In this document: positions 52,540 through 61,260 of the stretch, piece after piece
How the letters are laid out: each line of letters begins with the position of its first letter
Numbering within the stretch: the stretch's first letter is position 1
Source of the DNA: an uncultured Acidobacteriia bacterium
GTDB lineage: Bacteria > Acidobacteriota > Terriglobia > Bryobacterales > Bryobacteraceae
Direction of reading: 5' to 3'
Assembly (NCBI GenBank): GCA_903875575.1
Contig: CAIQWJ010000041.1
Location: 18,873 to 82,872, forward strand
DNA length: 64,000 nucleotides
Translations under genes and position numbers: made by a program
The notes under the pieces: generated by a model
What the model was told of the DNA's origin: nothing
The model's database searches: none
The model's input: only the letters and a program-made list of their open reading frames with translations

Positions 52540-54269
52540 TCCTTCACCTCAACCTGAACCGTTTTCGAGCCCGACACCATATTCCCGCCAGCATCCATCA
52601 CGATCTCCGTAACCTTCGCGTTCTTACTCTGCGCAAGGGAAGCCGTGCCTCCCATCACCAGTGCCAGCGACGGCGGCGGACTCGCCATCTCCTCACCCTG
52701 CACCGCAAATGCCGGCTCCGGACGCCACACCCGAACGTAAGCCGAATCACTCGACCGAATCCGATTCACCGTGGAGATCAACTGCTCCGGGGAAACCGGG
52801 CTATCGCCGATGGTCTGCCGGAGATCTGTCATGGAGGCTTGCGAACCATCGCTCACCGTGAAATTCAGCGCGCCAGTCGGGGCCCCCGGCGGAATCGTAT
52901 AACTCGCGGTGCGCGTCATCTCCACGCCATCCTCGCCATCGAACAGAGCCGTCACTTCCACGGTGTCGCCGGGCTTCACTTCGCGCTTCGAGACGTAGAC
53001 CTGACCAACCGCCAGTGCTCGCTTCCTCGATGACGATTCCAGTTGCAGCGAAATACTTTTCACTTTGAGCGCGTCAAACCCACCCTGCATCACGTAAGAG
53101 AGCGTGACGGCCGCGTTGAGCGACGCACTGTTGGCCGTGCCGCCCTCTGTGGCATAGATATTCCGCATCTTCACCGTGTCCGAACGATTCTCAAACGCAA
53201 TCGCGCCCTGCACTCCAACGCTCAGCGCGCCAGTCGAGCGCTCCGTCGCATCCAGCGCTGAAAATACGGCCATCTGCAGCAGATAAGGTGACAGTAAGCG
53301 GTCGTTCACAATCTGCATGTGATAATTGCCCACCGGCGTGCCTTCCTGCGTTACCGCGATATCCACCGGAATCATCGCCGCCCGCACACCCAGCGTTCCG
53401 GTGATCGCGGTGTCCCGATCCTGCGAAATCACGCCCATCAGCTCTCGCGCCGAAGAGATCTTGAAAGATGTATTCACGTTCGCCAGTAACGCCGTGACCT
53501 CGGAACGCGTAAACGGAATCTGACTCGTGCCGATAGACAGAAACCGGTGCCCGAACGCGTATATCTGGTTGCCATCCATCGCGGTCAGCGTCCCGTCCGC
53601 GCCGACGCTCATATCGCCCATCATGAGTTCCACACTGATCATGGAGCCCGGTTGCAGCTTTGAAGGATCGCCCATCCGATCAATCGGCGCACCGCCCAGA
53701 GAAATCCCCTGGCGTGGCTCCAGTCCCAATCCGCGCAGTTGCGGCGCGAATTGCTCAATGGCCGCAGAAGTAAAACCGCTGAACGAAACCGGCGTCGAAA
53801 CATCGGTCATCCGTGAATCGCCGAAGCCGACGCTGCCTGCTTTCGGAATCTCAGCCAGTCCCGCCAGCCGCAGAGGCAAAGCGGAAGAGGGCAGGGAACT
53901 GACACGCAGCATTTCCTCAATCGGGCGAATCCCCGCGATCGGATCTTTCGAATAAGGAAAAGCCATCGCCACGGCACCGATCAGCTTGCCATTGATATAA
54001 ACCGGACTCCCGCTCATCCCCTGCAAAACGCCGGTGTGTTCCAGCGGTCCGCCGCTAAGCTTGCCCAGAATGATGGATTGTTTCGGCCCGGTATTTTCCA
54101 GCACGCCGAGGATTTCGACGTCGAAGTCATCCACCTGATCGCCCTTGAAAACGGTCTTGCCCACCCCGTGCATTCCGGCCCGCACATCCGCCACCGGCAT
54201 AATATTCAGCGCGGCAAAGGCCGTTGGCAGGGACAGCACGAGTGTCAGGAGGCAGCGCGAGGCGAACAC
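52536..54269 (-). CDS. SpoIVB-type S55 peptidase-domain protein
   Basis: 577 residues with GTG start at 54269 and a signal peptide (VFASRCLLTLVLSLPTAFA). The N-terminal part contains VRAGMHGVGKTVFKGD and LQGMSGSPVYINGKLIGAVA, where the Ser in MSGSPVY is the S55 nucleophile. Many acidobacterial genomes have such proteins without sporulation, so a role in envelope proteolysis or as an inactive scaffold is inferred. The C-terminal half is beta-rich. The stop overlaps the start of the propeller gene (ATGA). Confidence 0.83.
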   Translation of the reverse strand: MFASRCLLTLVLSLPTAFAALNIMPVADVRAGMHGVGKTVFKGDQVDDFDVEILGVLENTGPKQSIILGKLSGGPLEHTGVLQGMSGSPVYINGKLIGAVAMAFPYSKDPIAGIRPIEEMLRVSSLPSSALPLRLAGLAEIPKAGSVGFGDSRMTDVSTPVSFSGFTSAAIEQFAPQLRGLGLEPRQGISLGGAPIDRMGDPSKLQPGSMISVELMMGDMSVGADGTLTAMDGNQIYAFGHRFLSIGTSQIPFTRSEVTALLANVNTSFKISSARELMGVISQDRDTAITGTLGVRAAMIPVDIAVTQEGTPVGNYHMQIVNDRLLSPYLLQMAVFSALDATERSTGALSVGVQGAIAFENRSDTVKMRNIYATEGGTANSASLNAAVTLSYVMQGGFDALKVKSISLQLESSSRKRALAVGQVYVSKREVKPGDTVEVTALFDGEDGVEMTRTASYTIPPGAPTGALNFTVSDGSQASMTDLRQTIGDSPVSPEQLISTVNRIRSSDSAYVRVWRPEPAFAVQGEEMASPPPSLALVMGGTASLAQSKNAKVTEIVMDAGGNMVSGSKTVQVEVKE

Positions 54270-54286
54270 TATCTCAGTGTAGTCTG

Positions 54287-55132
54287 CTACAACTGAACCG
54301 TAAACGCCGATTTCGGCCCGGCCTTTACAATCCGCGCAAAAGATACCACAGGATCGTGCCCAAAACTGCACCACCACCCATCCGCGGCAGCCCGCTCGAA
54401 GAGTTCGGTTTTGGATTGAATCGTTTCCAGCGGAAACAAATCGAACGCCGCAACCCAGGTTGGCGTCACGTGAGCCGCGTAAGGAGCCAGGTCCGCCAGA
54501 TGACACCAGGTCTGATGCGCGGACTGCACCAGCACCACCATCATGTCGCGATTGTGCCCGGGCGCAATCTGCACCCGAATACCGAGCGAAACCTCCACAT
54601 CCCCGTCCAGCAGTTGCAGCCGACCGGCTTCCAGCAACGGTTCGTAATTCACCGCGCGATAACTGACCCCATCCCGTGGATGCTGCTCCCGGGCATGGTT
54701 GAGTTCCGCACGCTGCGTGACATAGTGCGCATTCGGAAAGGCCGCAGTAACCCGACCACCCAAATCCAGCGTATTGCCGCCGCAGTGATCCCAGTGCAGG
54801 TGAGTATTGATAACCAGGTCAATGGACGCCGGATCAAAGCCCGCCCCGGCCACCGCGTCGGTCGCATTCACCCCGCGCGTCATCTTCATGCGATCCAGCG
54901 AGCGCTGGTCATGCCGCACGCCCCCGCCGGTTTCGATCAGAACTCGCCGGTCGCCGGTTTCCACAACAAAACAATTGAACGCGGCTTCTACGCGATTCAG
55001 GTCATCGCTCTGCTGGTGTTTCCCCCAAAGGGTCTTCGGCACCACGCCAAACATAGCGCCGCCGTCCCACCAGTAGGATCCGGCGCGAACGGCGGTAATG
55101 CGGCAGTCGCCGATTTCAAGAACGTCAATCAA
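54287..55132 (-). CDS. Metallo-beta-lactamase-fold hydrolase
   Basis: 281 residues. The NTHLHWDHCGG motif (about residue 110) is the HxHxDH zinc-binding signature; further ligands are in the GHNRDMMV and FGHDP segments. Such proteins hydrolyse lactones, thioesters or phosphodiesters; N-acyl-homoserine lactonases are near relatives, but substrate cannot be assigned. TTG start; the upstream YtxH-like gene ends 11 bases before it. Confidence 0.85.
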   Translation of the reverse strand: MIDVLEIGDCRITAVRAGSYWWDGGAMFGVVPKTLWGKHQQSDDLNRVEAAFNCFVVETGDRRVLIETGGGVRHDQRSLDRMKMTRGVNATDAVAGAGFDPASIDLVINTHLHWDHCGGNTLDLGGRVTAAFPNAHYVTQRAELNHAREQHPRDGVSYRAVNYEPLLEAGRLQLLDGDVEVSLGIRVQIAPGHNRDMMVVLVQSAHQTWCHLADLAPYAAHVTPTWVAAFDLFPLETIQSKTELFERAAADGWWCSFGHDPVVSFARIVKAGPKSAFTVQL

Positions 55133-55143
55133 AGGAGCGCCGT

Positions 55144-55407
55144 CTAGTTCTGGACGAGCTTGCGGCCGCGTTCGAATAATTCGGCGGCTTCATCGGCAAT
55201 CTTGCGACCGCGTTCATACAATTCTTTGCCGCGATCCATCAGTTCTTTTCCGCTTGCCTCGACGGCATCGCGCCCCTCGCGCGTCGTCCTGTTCAGCATC
55301 TTTCTCGTCTCTTTACCCGTTTTGGGCGCATAGAGAAGTGCGATCGCCGCGCCTGTTGCCGCCCCCGCGAGGAACCATACTACGGAACTTCCGTTGTCTT
55401 TTTCCAT
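55144..55407 (-). CDS. YtxH-like small membrane protein
   Basis: 87 residues from MEKDNGSS (GAGG ten bases upstream; a longer frame starts within the promoter region). One hydrophobic helix (SSVVWFLAGAATGAAIALLYAP) with the YAPKTGKETR ending typical of YtxH/gas-vesicle-like families, then an amphipathic Glu/Lys/Arg helix. It may be an envelope-stress or surface protein. It is the first gene of the coupled run that ends with the pseudouridine synthase. Confidence 0.82.
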   Translation of the reverse strand: MEKDNGSSVVWFLAGAATGAAIALLYAPKTGKETRKMLNRTTREGRDAVEASGKELMDRGKELYERGRKIADEAAELFERGRKLVQN

Positions 55408-55487
55408 GCCATGTAACCTCAACTCCATTCTAAGACGGCGACGCGCTTCATGCGACAAGCCCCGGGCGACAGGCGGGGCGCAATGCG

Positions 55488-55616
55488 ATGCTGAAACACG
55501 TGACCTGTCGAAAGTGCAAGGTGCCGATGAAAGAAGTCAAAGGCCACATCTTCCACAAACAGCGGAAGTGGATTTGTCCGCAATGCGCCAAAGTCAGGAT
55601 GCAGAAACAGAAGTAG
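55488..55616 (+). CDS. 42-residue zinc-ribbon protein
   Basis: ATG at 55488 behind a GGGG stretch; the product is 42 residues with CRKC at 7-10 and CPQC at 30-33, a two-knuckle zinc ribbon, and many Lys/Arg/His (predicted pI very basic). It lies between the divergent YtxH gene and the convergent MscS channel gene, with 80 and 16 bases either side. The basic charge suggests nucleic-acid binding. It is too short to be found by most gene callers. Confidence 0.68.
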   Translation: MLKHVTCRKCKVPMKEVKGHIFHKQRKWICPQCAKVRMQKQK

Positions 55617-55632
55617 AACATGCCTGTGGCCA

Positions 55633-57132
55633 CTACTCCCGGCCGGTGATCCCGAAGAACCGCCGGATGCGTCCCAGCATCTGCGTCTGGCTTTCGGCTT
55701 CGCGTCGCAATGCCGTCTCGCGGTCGAGCTTTTCCCGCGCGGCAGAGAGCTCAAACTGCCGGTGGGCCATGATCACCGACATATCCTCCGCCAGATCCGG
55801 TTGGCGCTCCATCGTGTGCTGCAGGCCGGCCTTGTCCAGCTTGTAGCACGTGACGCGGGAAATCGCGGTTGCCGTCGCGGTCCTCGGTTCGCCTGTCAGC
55901 AGCGACGCCTCGCCAAAGAATTCGCCCGATTCGAACGACGCCAGGTGCTTGTCTGAGCCATCCGTCCCGCGATACGAGATCTCCACTCGGCCAGCCAGCA
56001 CAAAATACATCGAATCCCCGGGCTCGCCCTGCCGCAGGATATGCTCGCCCGGCGCAAAACTCAACCGCTGCAGACCGGCCGCCAGATCCTCCAGGTCCTC
56101 ATCCTCCATCAGCCTGAAAATTGGCGTGCGCTTGAGGACGTCAATCGGCGATGCCTCCTCCGATGCCGGAGCCGCAGCCTTGGTCTCCACCAGATAAGAG
56201 ATCTCAGACGCGGGAATGCCCGCCCGTTCCAGTGCGTAATAGATTCGGTTCAGCACTGCCGATACGGCCACCGCTTCCAGCCCTGGATTCGTCAGCCAGA
56301 CCACAGCCGTGTACTGGATGTGGCCCGGTGTCATCGATTGCACCAGACACTGTGGCTTTGGCTCCACCGCAACTCCGGTCATCGGTGAACTTCGCAGAGC
56401 GTGCTCAATTGCATCCAGAATGTCGTGCGGCGTCCGCGAGTACGGCATCGAGAACGGCACGAAAAACCGATGCGCCTTCGCGACCACCACCACGGGCGAC
56501 CGCATCAGGAAGCTGTTAGGCAGAATGACGGAATCGCCGTCCGCCGTCTCGATCGCCGTATGGCGCAGCCGCACATGCTGCACCCAGCCAGCCTGATCGC
56601 CGCAGCGGATATAGTCTCCGGCGTTCACGCTGTCTTCCAGTTGCAGGGCCATGCCGCCGGCGATGTTGCTCAGCATGTCCTGGAGGGCCAGACCAAGAAC
56701 GGCGGTGGCTACGGCGGACGTCGCGAAGATGCCGGTCGCATCAACGCCGAGATGATTCAGCAGACGAAACAGAACCGCCGCGTAAGCCGCGACGATCGCG
56801 ATCTCGCTGGCCAACCGCGGCATCCGCACCTTACGCAGTGCCAGATCCACCACGAGCACGAAACCGAGCTGCACGCCCGCCAGAATGAGCAGGGTTTCCG
56901 AGATCTCGCTGGCCACCCGGGCCTGCTGACGCCAGTGAGAGGCAGCGGCGGCGAAGATGCCAAATCCTGCCCAAAGAACCAGGAAGCCGACCGCGGTGCG
57001 CACCCGGGCGCGGTCGTTCTTCAGCGGCTTCCACAGAAGAGCGGCCATCAGGAACAGGGCCAGTCCGATCCAGAATGAATTTGCGATCACGGGAGTATTT
57101 AGTTTAACTGACAACTCCGGTCTGTAACACAA
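55633..57132 (-). CDS. MscS-type mechanosensitive channel with cyclic-nucleotide-binding domain
   Basis: 499 residues. About four hydrophobic helices (16-130) lead into the MscS pore/vestibule (residues about 135-320; GIFATSAVATAVLGLALQDMLSNIAGG and DSVNAGDYIRCGDQAGWVQHVRLRHTAIETADGDSVILPNS). Residues about 335-455 form a CNB domain with the phosphate-binding cassette GEFFGEASLLTGEPRTATATA. The architecture is that of bCNG channels, which answer to cAMP rather than to tension. The C-terminal 40 residues are a coiled coil. The start may be TTG at 57132 or a GTG 14 codons later. Confidence 0.86.
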   Translation of the reverse strand: MCYRPELSVKLNTPVIANSFWIGLALFLMAALLWKPLKNDRARVRTAVGFLVLWAGFGIFAAAASHWRQQARVASEISETLLILAGVQLGFVLVVDLALRKVRMPRLASEIAIVAAYAAVLFRLLNHLGVDATGIFATSAVATAVLGLALQDMLSNIAGGMALQLEDSVNAGDYIRCGDQAGWVQHVRLRHTAIETADGDSVILPNSFLMRSPVVVVAKAHRFFVPFSMPYSRTPHDILDAIEHALRSSPMTGVAVEPKPQCLVQSMTPGHIQYTAVVWLTNPGLEAVAVSAVLNRIYYALERAGIPASEISYLVETKAAAPASEEASPIDVLKRTPIFRLMEDEDLEDLAAGLQRLSFAPGEHILRQGEPGDSMYFVLAGRVEISYRGTDGSDKHLASFESGEFFGEASLLTGEPRTATATAISRVTCYKLDKAGLQHTMERQPDLAEDMSVIMAHRQFELSAAREKLDRETALRREAESQTQMLGRIRRFFGITGRE

Positions 57133-57144
57133 AATTCATCCCGG

Positions 57145-57519
57145 ATGGCCCCGGTATTCGCTATCATTTCAGCAATGGACACGATGGAAGTAGAACAGGC
57201 CCCTGGTCTGTATCCCGATACGACGATCTACCGCCTCAAGGGCCCGTTTGTGCTGGGCACGATGTTTTCTTTCCAGGCTGCGCTCCGTGAACCCTCGGTG
57301 AAGAATGTCATCATCGACCTCTCCGGCGTGCCATATATCGACTCCGCCGGCTTGGGCGTCCTGCTGGGTCACTGGTCGCATTCCCAACGCGGAGGCCATA
57401 AGTACGCGCTGACAGGTATGTCGCCGCGGGTGCATACGATCTTCGAAATCACGAAGACCGATACCGTCCTTCCTATCTTCGCCACGGAAGCCGACGCCGA
57501 AGCGAAGTTCGCCAGCTAG
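57145..57519 (+). CDS. STAS-domain anti-sigma factor antagonist
   Basis: 124 residues (114 if the ATG at 57175 is used). The IDSAGLGVLLGH segment near residue 66 holds the Ser for phosphorylation. No partner kinase is near. The ATG at 57175 lies eight bases after a TATCAT box, so a leaderless start there is possible. It is divergent from the channel gene, with 12 bases between the longest starts. The stop is three bases from the hemL stop on the other strand. Confidence 0.83.
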   Translation: MAPVFAIISAMDTMEVEQAPGLYPDTTIYRLKGPFVLGTMFSFQAALREPSVKNVIIDLSGVPYIDSAGLGVLLGHWSHSQRGGHKYALTGMSPRVHTIFEITKTDTVLPIFATEADAEAKFAS

Positions 57520-57522
57520 CGC

Positions 57523-58794
57523 TTACCCGTTTGCGATTTCGAAGCTTTCCTTTGCCGCTGACACAGTCCGGGCCAAGTCTTCGGTTGTGTGCGCGGTGGA
57601 TACGAACAATGCCTCGAACTGGCTGGGCGGCAGGTAGATTCCCCGTTCAATCATTGCATGAAAGAATCGCTTGAAGCGACTGGTTTCACTGTGCTTAGCT
57701 GTGTCGTAGTCCACGACAGAGGCCGGCGTGAAGAACCAGGTCATCATGGAGCCGACGCGGTTGACCGTGATGCCCCGCGGTGCACTGGCGGCCAGCGCTT
57801 CGGTGGCCTCGTCGAAGCCCTGATAGATCTCCGGATGTGTCTGGATGTACCGAAGCATCGCTAACCCAGCGCTCACGGCCAGCGGATTGCCGGAGAGCGT
57901 GCCTGCCTGATAGATCGGCCCGCTTGGAGCGACGTGGGCCATGATTTCTTCGCGGCCTCCGTAGGCGGCGATCGGTAGTCCGCCGCCGATGACCTTACCG
58001 AGGGTGGTCATGTCGGGCTTGATGCCGTAGAGTTCCTGCGCGCCACCGGGGGCCACCCGGAAGCCGGTCATCACTTCGTCGAAGATCAGCAGGGTGTCGT
58101 CCGCCGTCGTGATGGTGCGAAGCGATTCGAGGAAACCCGGTGCCGGCGGGATGCAGCCCATGTTGCCGCACACCGGCTCTACAATCACCGCCGCAATCTT
58201 TCCCTTGTGAGTGGCAAAGGCCTCCGCCACGGCAACTGTGTTGTTGTAGGGCACGGTGATCGTGGTGTCGCTGAAACCCTTCGGCACGCCGGGGGAATCC
58301 GGCAGGCCGAGGGTGGCCACGCCGGAGCCAGCTTTCACCAGGAGCGAATCCACGTGGCCGTGATAGCAGCCTTCGAACTTAATGGTGATGTCGCGGCCGG
58401 TGAAGCCACGTGCCACACGCAGGGCGCTCATGGTTGCTTCGGTGCCGGAGTTCACCAGTCGGACCATTTCCATCGATGGCACCATCGCCCGGATGGTCTC
58501 GGCGAGATCGATCTCCTGCTCCGTAGGTGCGCCGAAGCTGGTGCCTCGCGTGAGGGCTTCTTCAATTGCCGCCAGAATCTGCGGGTGCCGATGGCCCAAC
58601 AGCAGAGGGCCCCAAGAGCCGATGTAGTCGATGTACTCGTTCCCATCGGCGTCGAAGATGTGAGAGCCCTGTCCCCGGGCGATGAAGGGCGGGGTACCGC
58701 CGACTCCGCGCCAGGCGCGCACCGGCGAATTGACGCCACCGGGAATCACGCCTCTGGCGCGGTCAAAGAGTTGTTGAGATTTTGAAAAGTTCAT
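57523..58794 (-). CDS. hemL: Glutamate-1-semialdehyde 2,1-aminomutase
   Basis: 423 residues; PLP enzyme that turns glutamate-1-semialdehyde into 5-aminolaevulinate for tetrapyrrole synthesis. Start at ATG 58794, which overlaps the upstream gene stop (ATGA). Seen are SQQLFDRARGVIPGGVNSPVRAW, FVNSGTEATMSALRVARG-like VRLVNSGTEATMSAL, FEGCYHGHVDSLLVKAGSG, LIFDEVMTGFRVAPGGAQ and TTLGKVIGGGLPIAAYGG with the PLP lysine. A haem-synthesis gene fits the large haem demand of the window, but linkage is not shown. Confidence 0.96.
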   Translation of the reverse strand: MNFSKSQQLFDRARGVIPGGVNSPVRAWRGVGGTPPFIARGQGSHIFDADGNEYIDYIGSWGPLLLGHRHPQILAAIEEALTRGTSFGAPTEQEIDLAETIRAMVPSMEMVRLVNSGTEATMSALRVARGFTGRDITIKFEGCYHGHVDSLLVKAGSGVATLGLPDSPGVPKGFSDTTITVPYNNTVAVAEAFATHKGKIAAVIVEPVCGNMGCIPPAPGFLESLRTITTADDTLLIFDEVMTGFRVAPGGAQELYGIKPDMTTLGKVIGGGLPIAAYGGREEIMAHVAPSGPIYQAGTLSGNPLAVSAGLAMLRYIQTHPEIYQGFDEATEALAASAPRGITVNRVGSMMTWFFTPASVVDYDTAKHSETSRFKRFFHAMIERGIYLPPSQFEALFVSTAHTTEDLARTVSAAKESFEIANG

Positions 58795-59798
58795 GCCCGG
58801 CACTTGTTATAGATTCTTTCGACGATTTCGAGGGCTGCGAGGCCTTCGGGCCCTCCTACTAAGGGCTTGCGACGGTCCCGGACGGCTTCTCCGAAGTCCC
58901 GGAACTGGCGTTCGAAGGGAGTCAGCGAGATGGCCATGGGGTCCGACGCCCCGGAGGCCACGCCTTCTTTGGTGAGGGGCGGGGGATCGGCGATGGACGC
59001 TTCCTCGTCTCCCTGGACGTCCCATGTTGTGAGCTGATCGCCGGTGACGACGGCTGTACCCTTCGTGCCGTGGAGTTCTACCCGTTCGGAGTAACCGGGC
59101 CAGAGAGCGGTAGAGGCCTGGAGCACGCCCGTGGCTCCATTCTCGAAGCGGAGCAGGGCATTCACCACGTCTTCCGATTCGATCTTGTGGAGCGCGCCCA
59201 GTTGCCACATGGCTGAGATGTCTTTGACCGGCCCGGCGAGCCAGCGCAGGATGTCGATCTGGTGTATCGCCTGATTGATGAGCGCGCCTCCGCCTTCAAC
59301 CGCCCAACTGCCCTTGATGGGGCGCGAGTAGTATTCGGCGGAGCGAAACCATTTCACGTAGGCGTCGCACTGGATGAGCTTACCCAGGCGGCCGGCGTCG
59401 ATGGCGCGTCGCAAAAAGATGCTGGAATCGTCGAAGCGGCGCTGACTGGCAACGGCCAGCACGATCCCGGCCGCTTCGGCCACCGCGATCATTTCGCGGG
59501 CGACCGCCGTGCTCACTGCCATCGGTTTCTGTACCTGTACATGCTTGCCGTACTTCGCGGCGAGCTTGACCGGTTCGAGCCGGAAGTCGGGAAACGTACA
59601 GACGTCCACGAAGTCGACTTCGGGGAGTTTGCAGATCTCCTCCACGCTGGCGACGGCCACGCCGCCGTACTGCGCGGCGAACGCCTGAGCGCTTGCCGGG
59701 TTGATGTCCGTGCATGCCGCGACCTTAAATCCGATGTTCCGGTATGCCTGCGCATGCTTGTGCGAGATGGCACCTGTGCCTACTATTCCTGCGTTCAT
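58791..59798 (-). CDS. Gfo/Idh/MocA-family oxidoreductase
   Basis: 335 residues from the ATG at 59798. NAD-binding core MNAGIVGTGAISHKHAQAYRNIGFKVAACTDI and the catalytic VQKPMAVSTAVAREM; the sheet domain holds GGGALINQAIHQIDILRWLAG, the family metal/substrate stretch. It is cytosolic (no signal), unlike the homologue at 45.8 kb. Sugar or cyclitol dehydrogenase activity is inferred; no substrate clue in the neighbourhood. It is translationally coupled to hemL. Confidence 0.87.
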   Translation of the reverse strand: MNAGIVGTGAISHKHAQAYRNIGFKVAACTDINPASAQAFAAQYGGVAVASVEEICKLPEVDFVDVCTFPDFRLEPVKLAAKYGKHVQVQKPMAVSTAVAREMIAVAEAAGIVLAVASQRRFDDSSIFLRRAIDAGRLGKLIQCDAYVKWFRSAEYYSRPIKGSWAVEGGGALINQAIHQIDILRWLAGPVKDISAMWQLGALHKIESEDVVNALLRFENGATGVLQASTALWPGYSERVELHGTKGTAVVTGDQLTTWDVQGDEEASIADPPPLTKEGVASGASDPMAISLTPFERQFRDFGEAVRDRRKPLVGGPEGLAALEIVERIYNKCRA

Positions 59799-59810
59799 AG
59801 AGTAAGGGAC

Positions 59811-59818
59811 ATTATAAT
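59811..59818. promoter_or_regulatory. Symmetric -10 box shared by divergent genes
   Basis: ATTATAAT contains TATAAT on the plus strand (59813-59818) and on the minus strand (59816-59811). Expected starts would be near 59825 (plus) and 59804 (minus), each only a few bases before the ATG of the foldase and of the Gfo/Idh gene. No -35 boxes are clear. Confidence 0.5.
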
Positions 59819-59830
59819 GAAGGCTCATTG

Positions 59831-60883
59831 ATGGAAAGCCTCCGATTGAAATCGCGCCCCGCGTTGCCTGCCGGCTGCGTGCTGTTGCTCTGCTGTGTTC
59901 TTGTACTTTCATCGTGCAACCGCTCCGTGCCGCCTGACGTAGCAGCCACGGTGAACGGACGCCCCATCTACTACGCGGAAATCGACGCCAACTATAAATC
60001 GCAGTTCCCGGCCCAGGGCGAGGGCGAGAACGAAGATCAGATCCAGCTTCGCCGGATCGATATCCTCGGTTCCCTCATGGACAGCGAAGTCATGTTTCAA
60101 CGGGCCGAGAAGGCCAGCCTGGTTGCAACCGACGATCAGGTTAACGCGCGCCTTACCGAAATGAAGGCACCTTACACGGTCGAACAATTCGACAAGCAAC
60201 TGAAGGAATGGGGCCTGACTCTCGACAAGCTCAAGGAGCGGATCCGCAAGGATGAGAGCGTGAAGCGGCTCTTTGTGAAAGAAATTTCTTCAAAGATCAA
60301 CATCTCGGATGCCGAGGTGACGGCTTTCTACACGGCGAACCGCGGCAGCTTTAATCTGCCGGAACGTCAGTTTCACATGGCCCAGATTGTGGTCACGAAT
60401 GTGCCGGATCCGAACGCCCGCAATCTGAAGAATGATAAGGCGAAGAACGCCGCCGAGGCGAAGCAGAAGATCATAGCGCTCGAGAGTCGGCTCAAGCAGG
60501 GAGAGGATTTTGCCACGATCGCGCAGAATTACTCCGAGGATCCGCAGTCGACCCCGAATGGCGGCGACCTCGGCTTCCTGCCCGAGTCGTCGTTCGACAA
60601 GTCGAGCCCGGAACTCAAGAAGCTCATCCTGAATATGCGGCCGGGGACGATTTCACCGATCATTCCGAGTTCGGACGGGTACCGCATCCTGAAGGTGATT
60701 ACGCAGGAACCTGCCGGACAGCGGGAACTGGCTGACCCGCGCGTGCAGCAGACGATTCGCGACACTCTGATGAGCCGCCGTGACCAGTTGCTGAAGTCGG
60801 CTTATTACGGCGTGGCGCGCAATGAGGCGAAGGTGATGGATTACATGGCTATCACGATTTTTAACGGCGGCGCGAAGAAGTAG
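59831..60883 (+). CDS. SurA/PrsA-type peptidyl-prolyl isomerase lipoprotein
   Basis: 350 residues. The leader ends VLSSC (lipobox; Cys near residue 30). A SurA N-like helical domain (about 40-165) precedes a parvulin domain (about 175-285; RQFHMAQIVV, DFATIAQNYSEDPQSTPNGGDLGFL, SPIIPSSDGYRILKV). Such foldases help outer-membrane or secreted proteins fold, and barrels such as those in the cytochrome locus would be natural clients. The ATG at 59831 is favoured by the symmetric -10 box. Confidence 0.88.
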   Translation: MESLRLKSRPALPAGCVLLLCCVLVLSSCNRSVPPDVAATVNGRPIYYAEIDANYKSQFPAQGEGENEDQIQLRRIDILGSLMDSEVMFQRAEKASLVATDDQVNARLTEMKAPYTVEQFDKQLKEWGLTLDKLKERIRKDESVKRLFVKEISSKINISDAEVTAFYTANRGSFNLPERQFHMAQIVVTNVPDPNARNLKNDKAKNAAEAKQKIIALESRLKQGEDFATIAQNYSEDPQSTPNGGDLGFLPESSFDKSSPELKKLILNMRPGTISPIIPSSDGYRILKVITQEPAGQRELADPRVQQTIRDTLMSRRDQLLKSAYYGVARNEAKVMDYMAITIFNGGAKK

Positions 60884-61260
60884 CTGCGGCGGGTTCGGCG
60901 GGCGCTGCGCCTGTTACGGCAGGTGTAAACACCTGGTGGAAATGCCTGCCCCACACTCCAGGCAGCGGAAATATTCAGTTGAGAAAGAACTGTTGGCCGT
61001 GGCTCCTCGGTGGAATCGACCTCGAACTGCGGGGCGATCGATGTCGTCCGCTCCCGATTGAAAAGTAACATGCGGGTCGCGGAGTCTCACCTTCCAGCGT
61101 CTGGTTTTGCGGTCCGGACGCGGGGTTAAGGTCCACGTTGTCAGCCGATTGGCGGGGCCTGAAATATTTCCGGCAGGTTTGTGACTGAGTTGGGTATGTG
61201 CCCAGCCTGAGGATTTGAGTGCCGCTCCTTCCAGTCGCGGCTCGGTTGATTGAGTGTGCA
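60884..61260. other. 377-base spacer with inverted repeats
   Basis: No gene is supported. The first part has CAGGTGT-AA-ACACCTG (60920-60935) nested beside GGCAGG and CCTGCC, repeated further on, giving a GC-rich palindromic cluster like REP elements. The remaining 300 bases show nothing recognisable. Confidence 0.45.
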
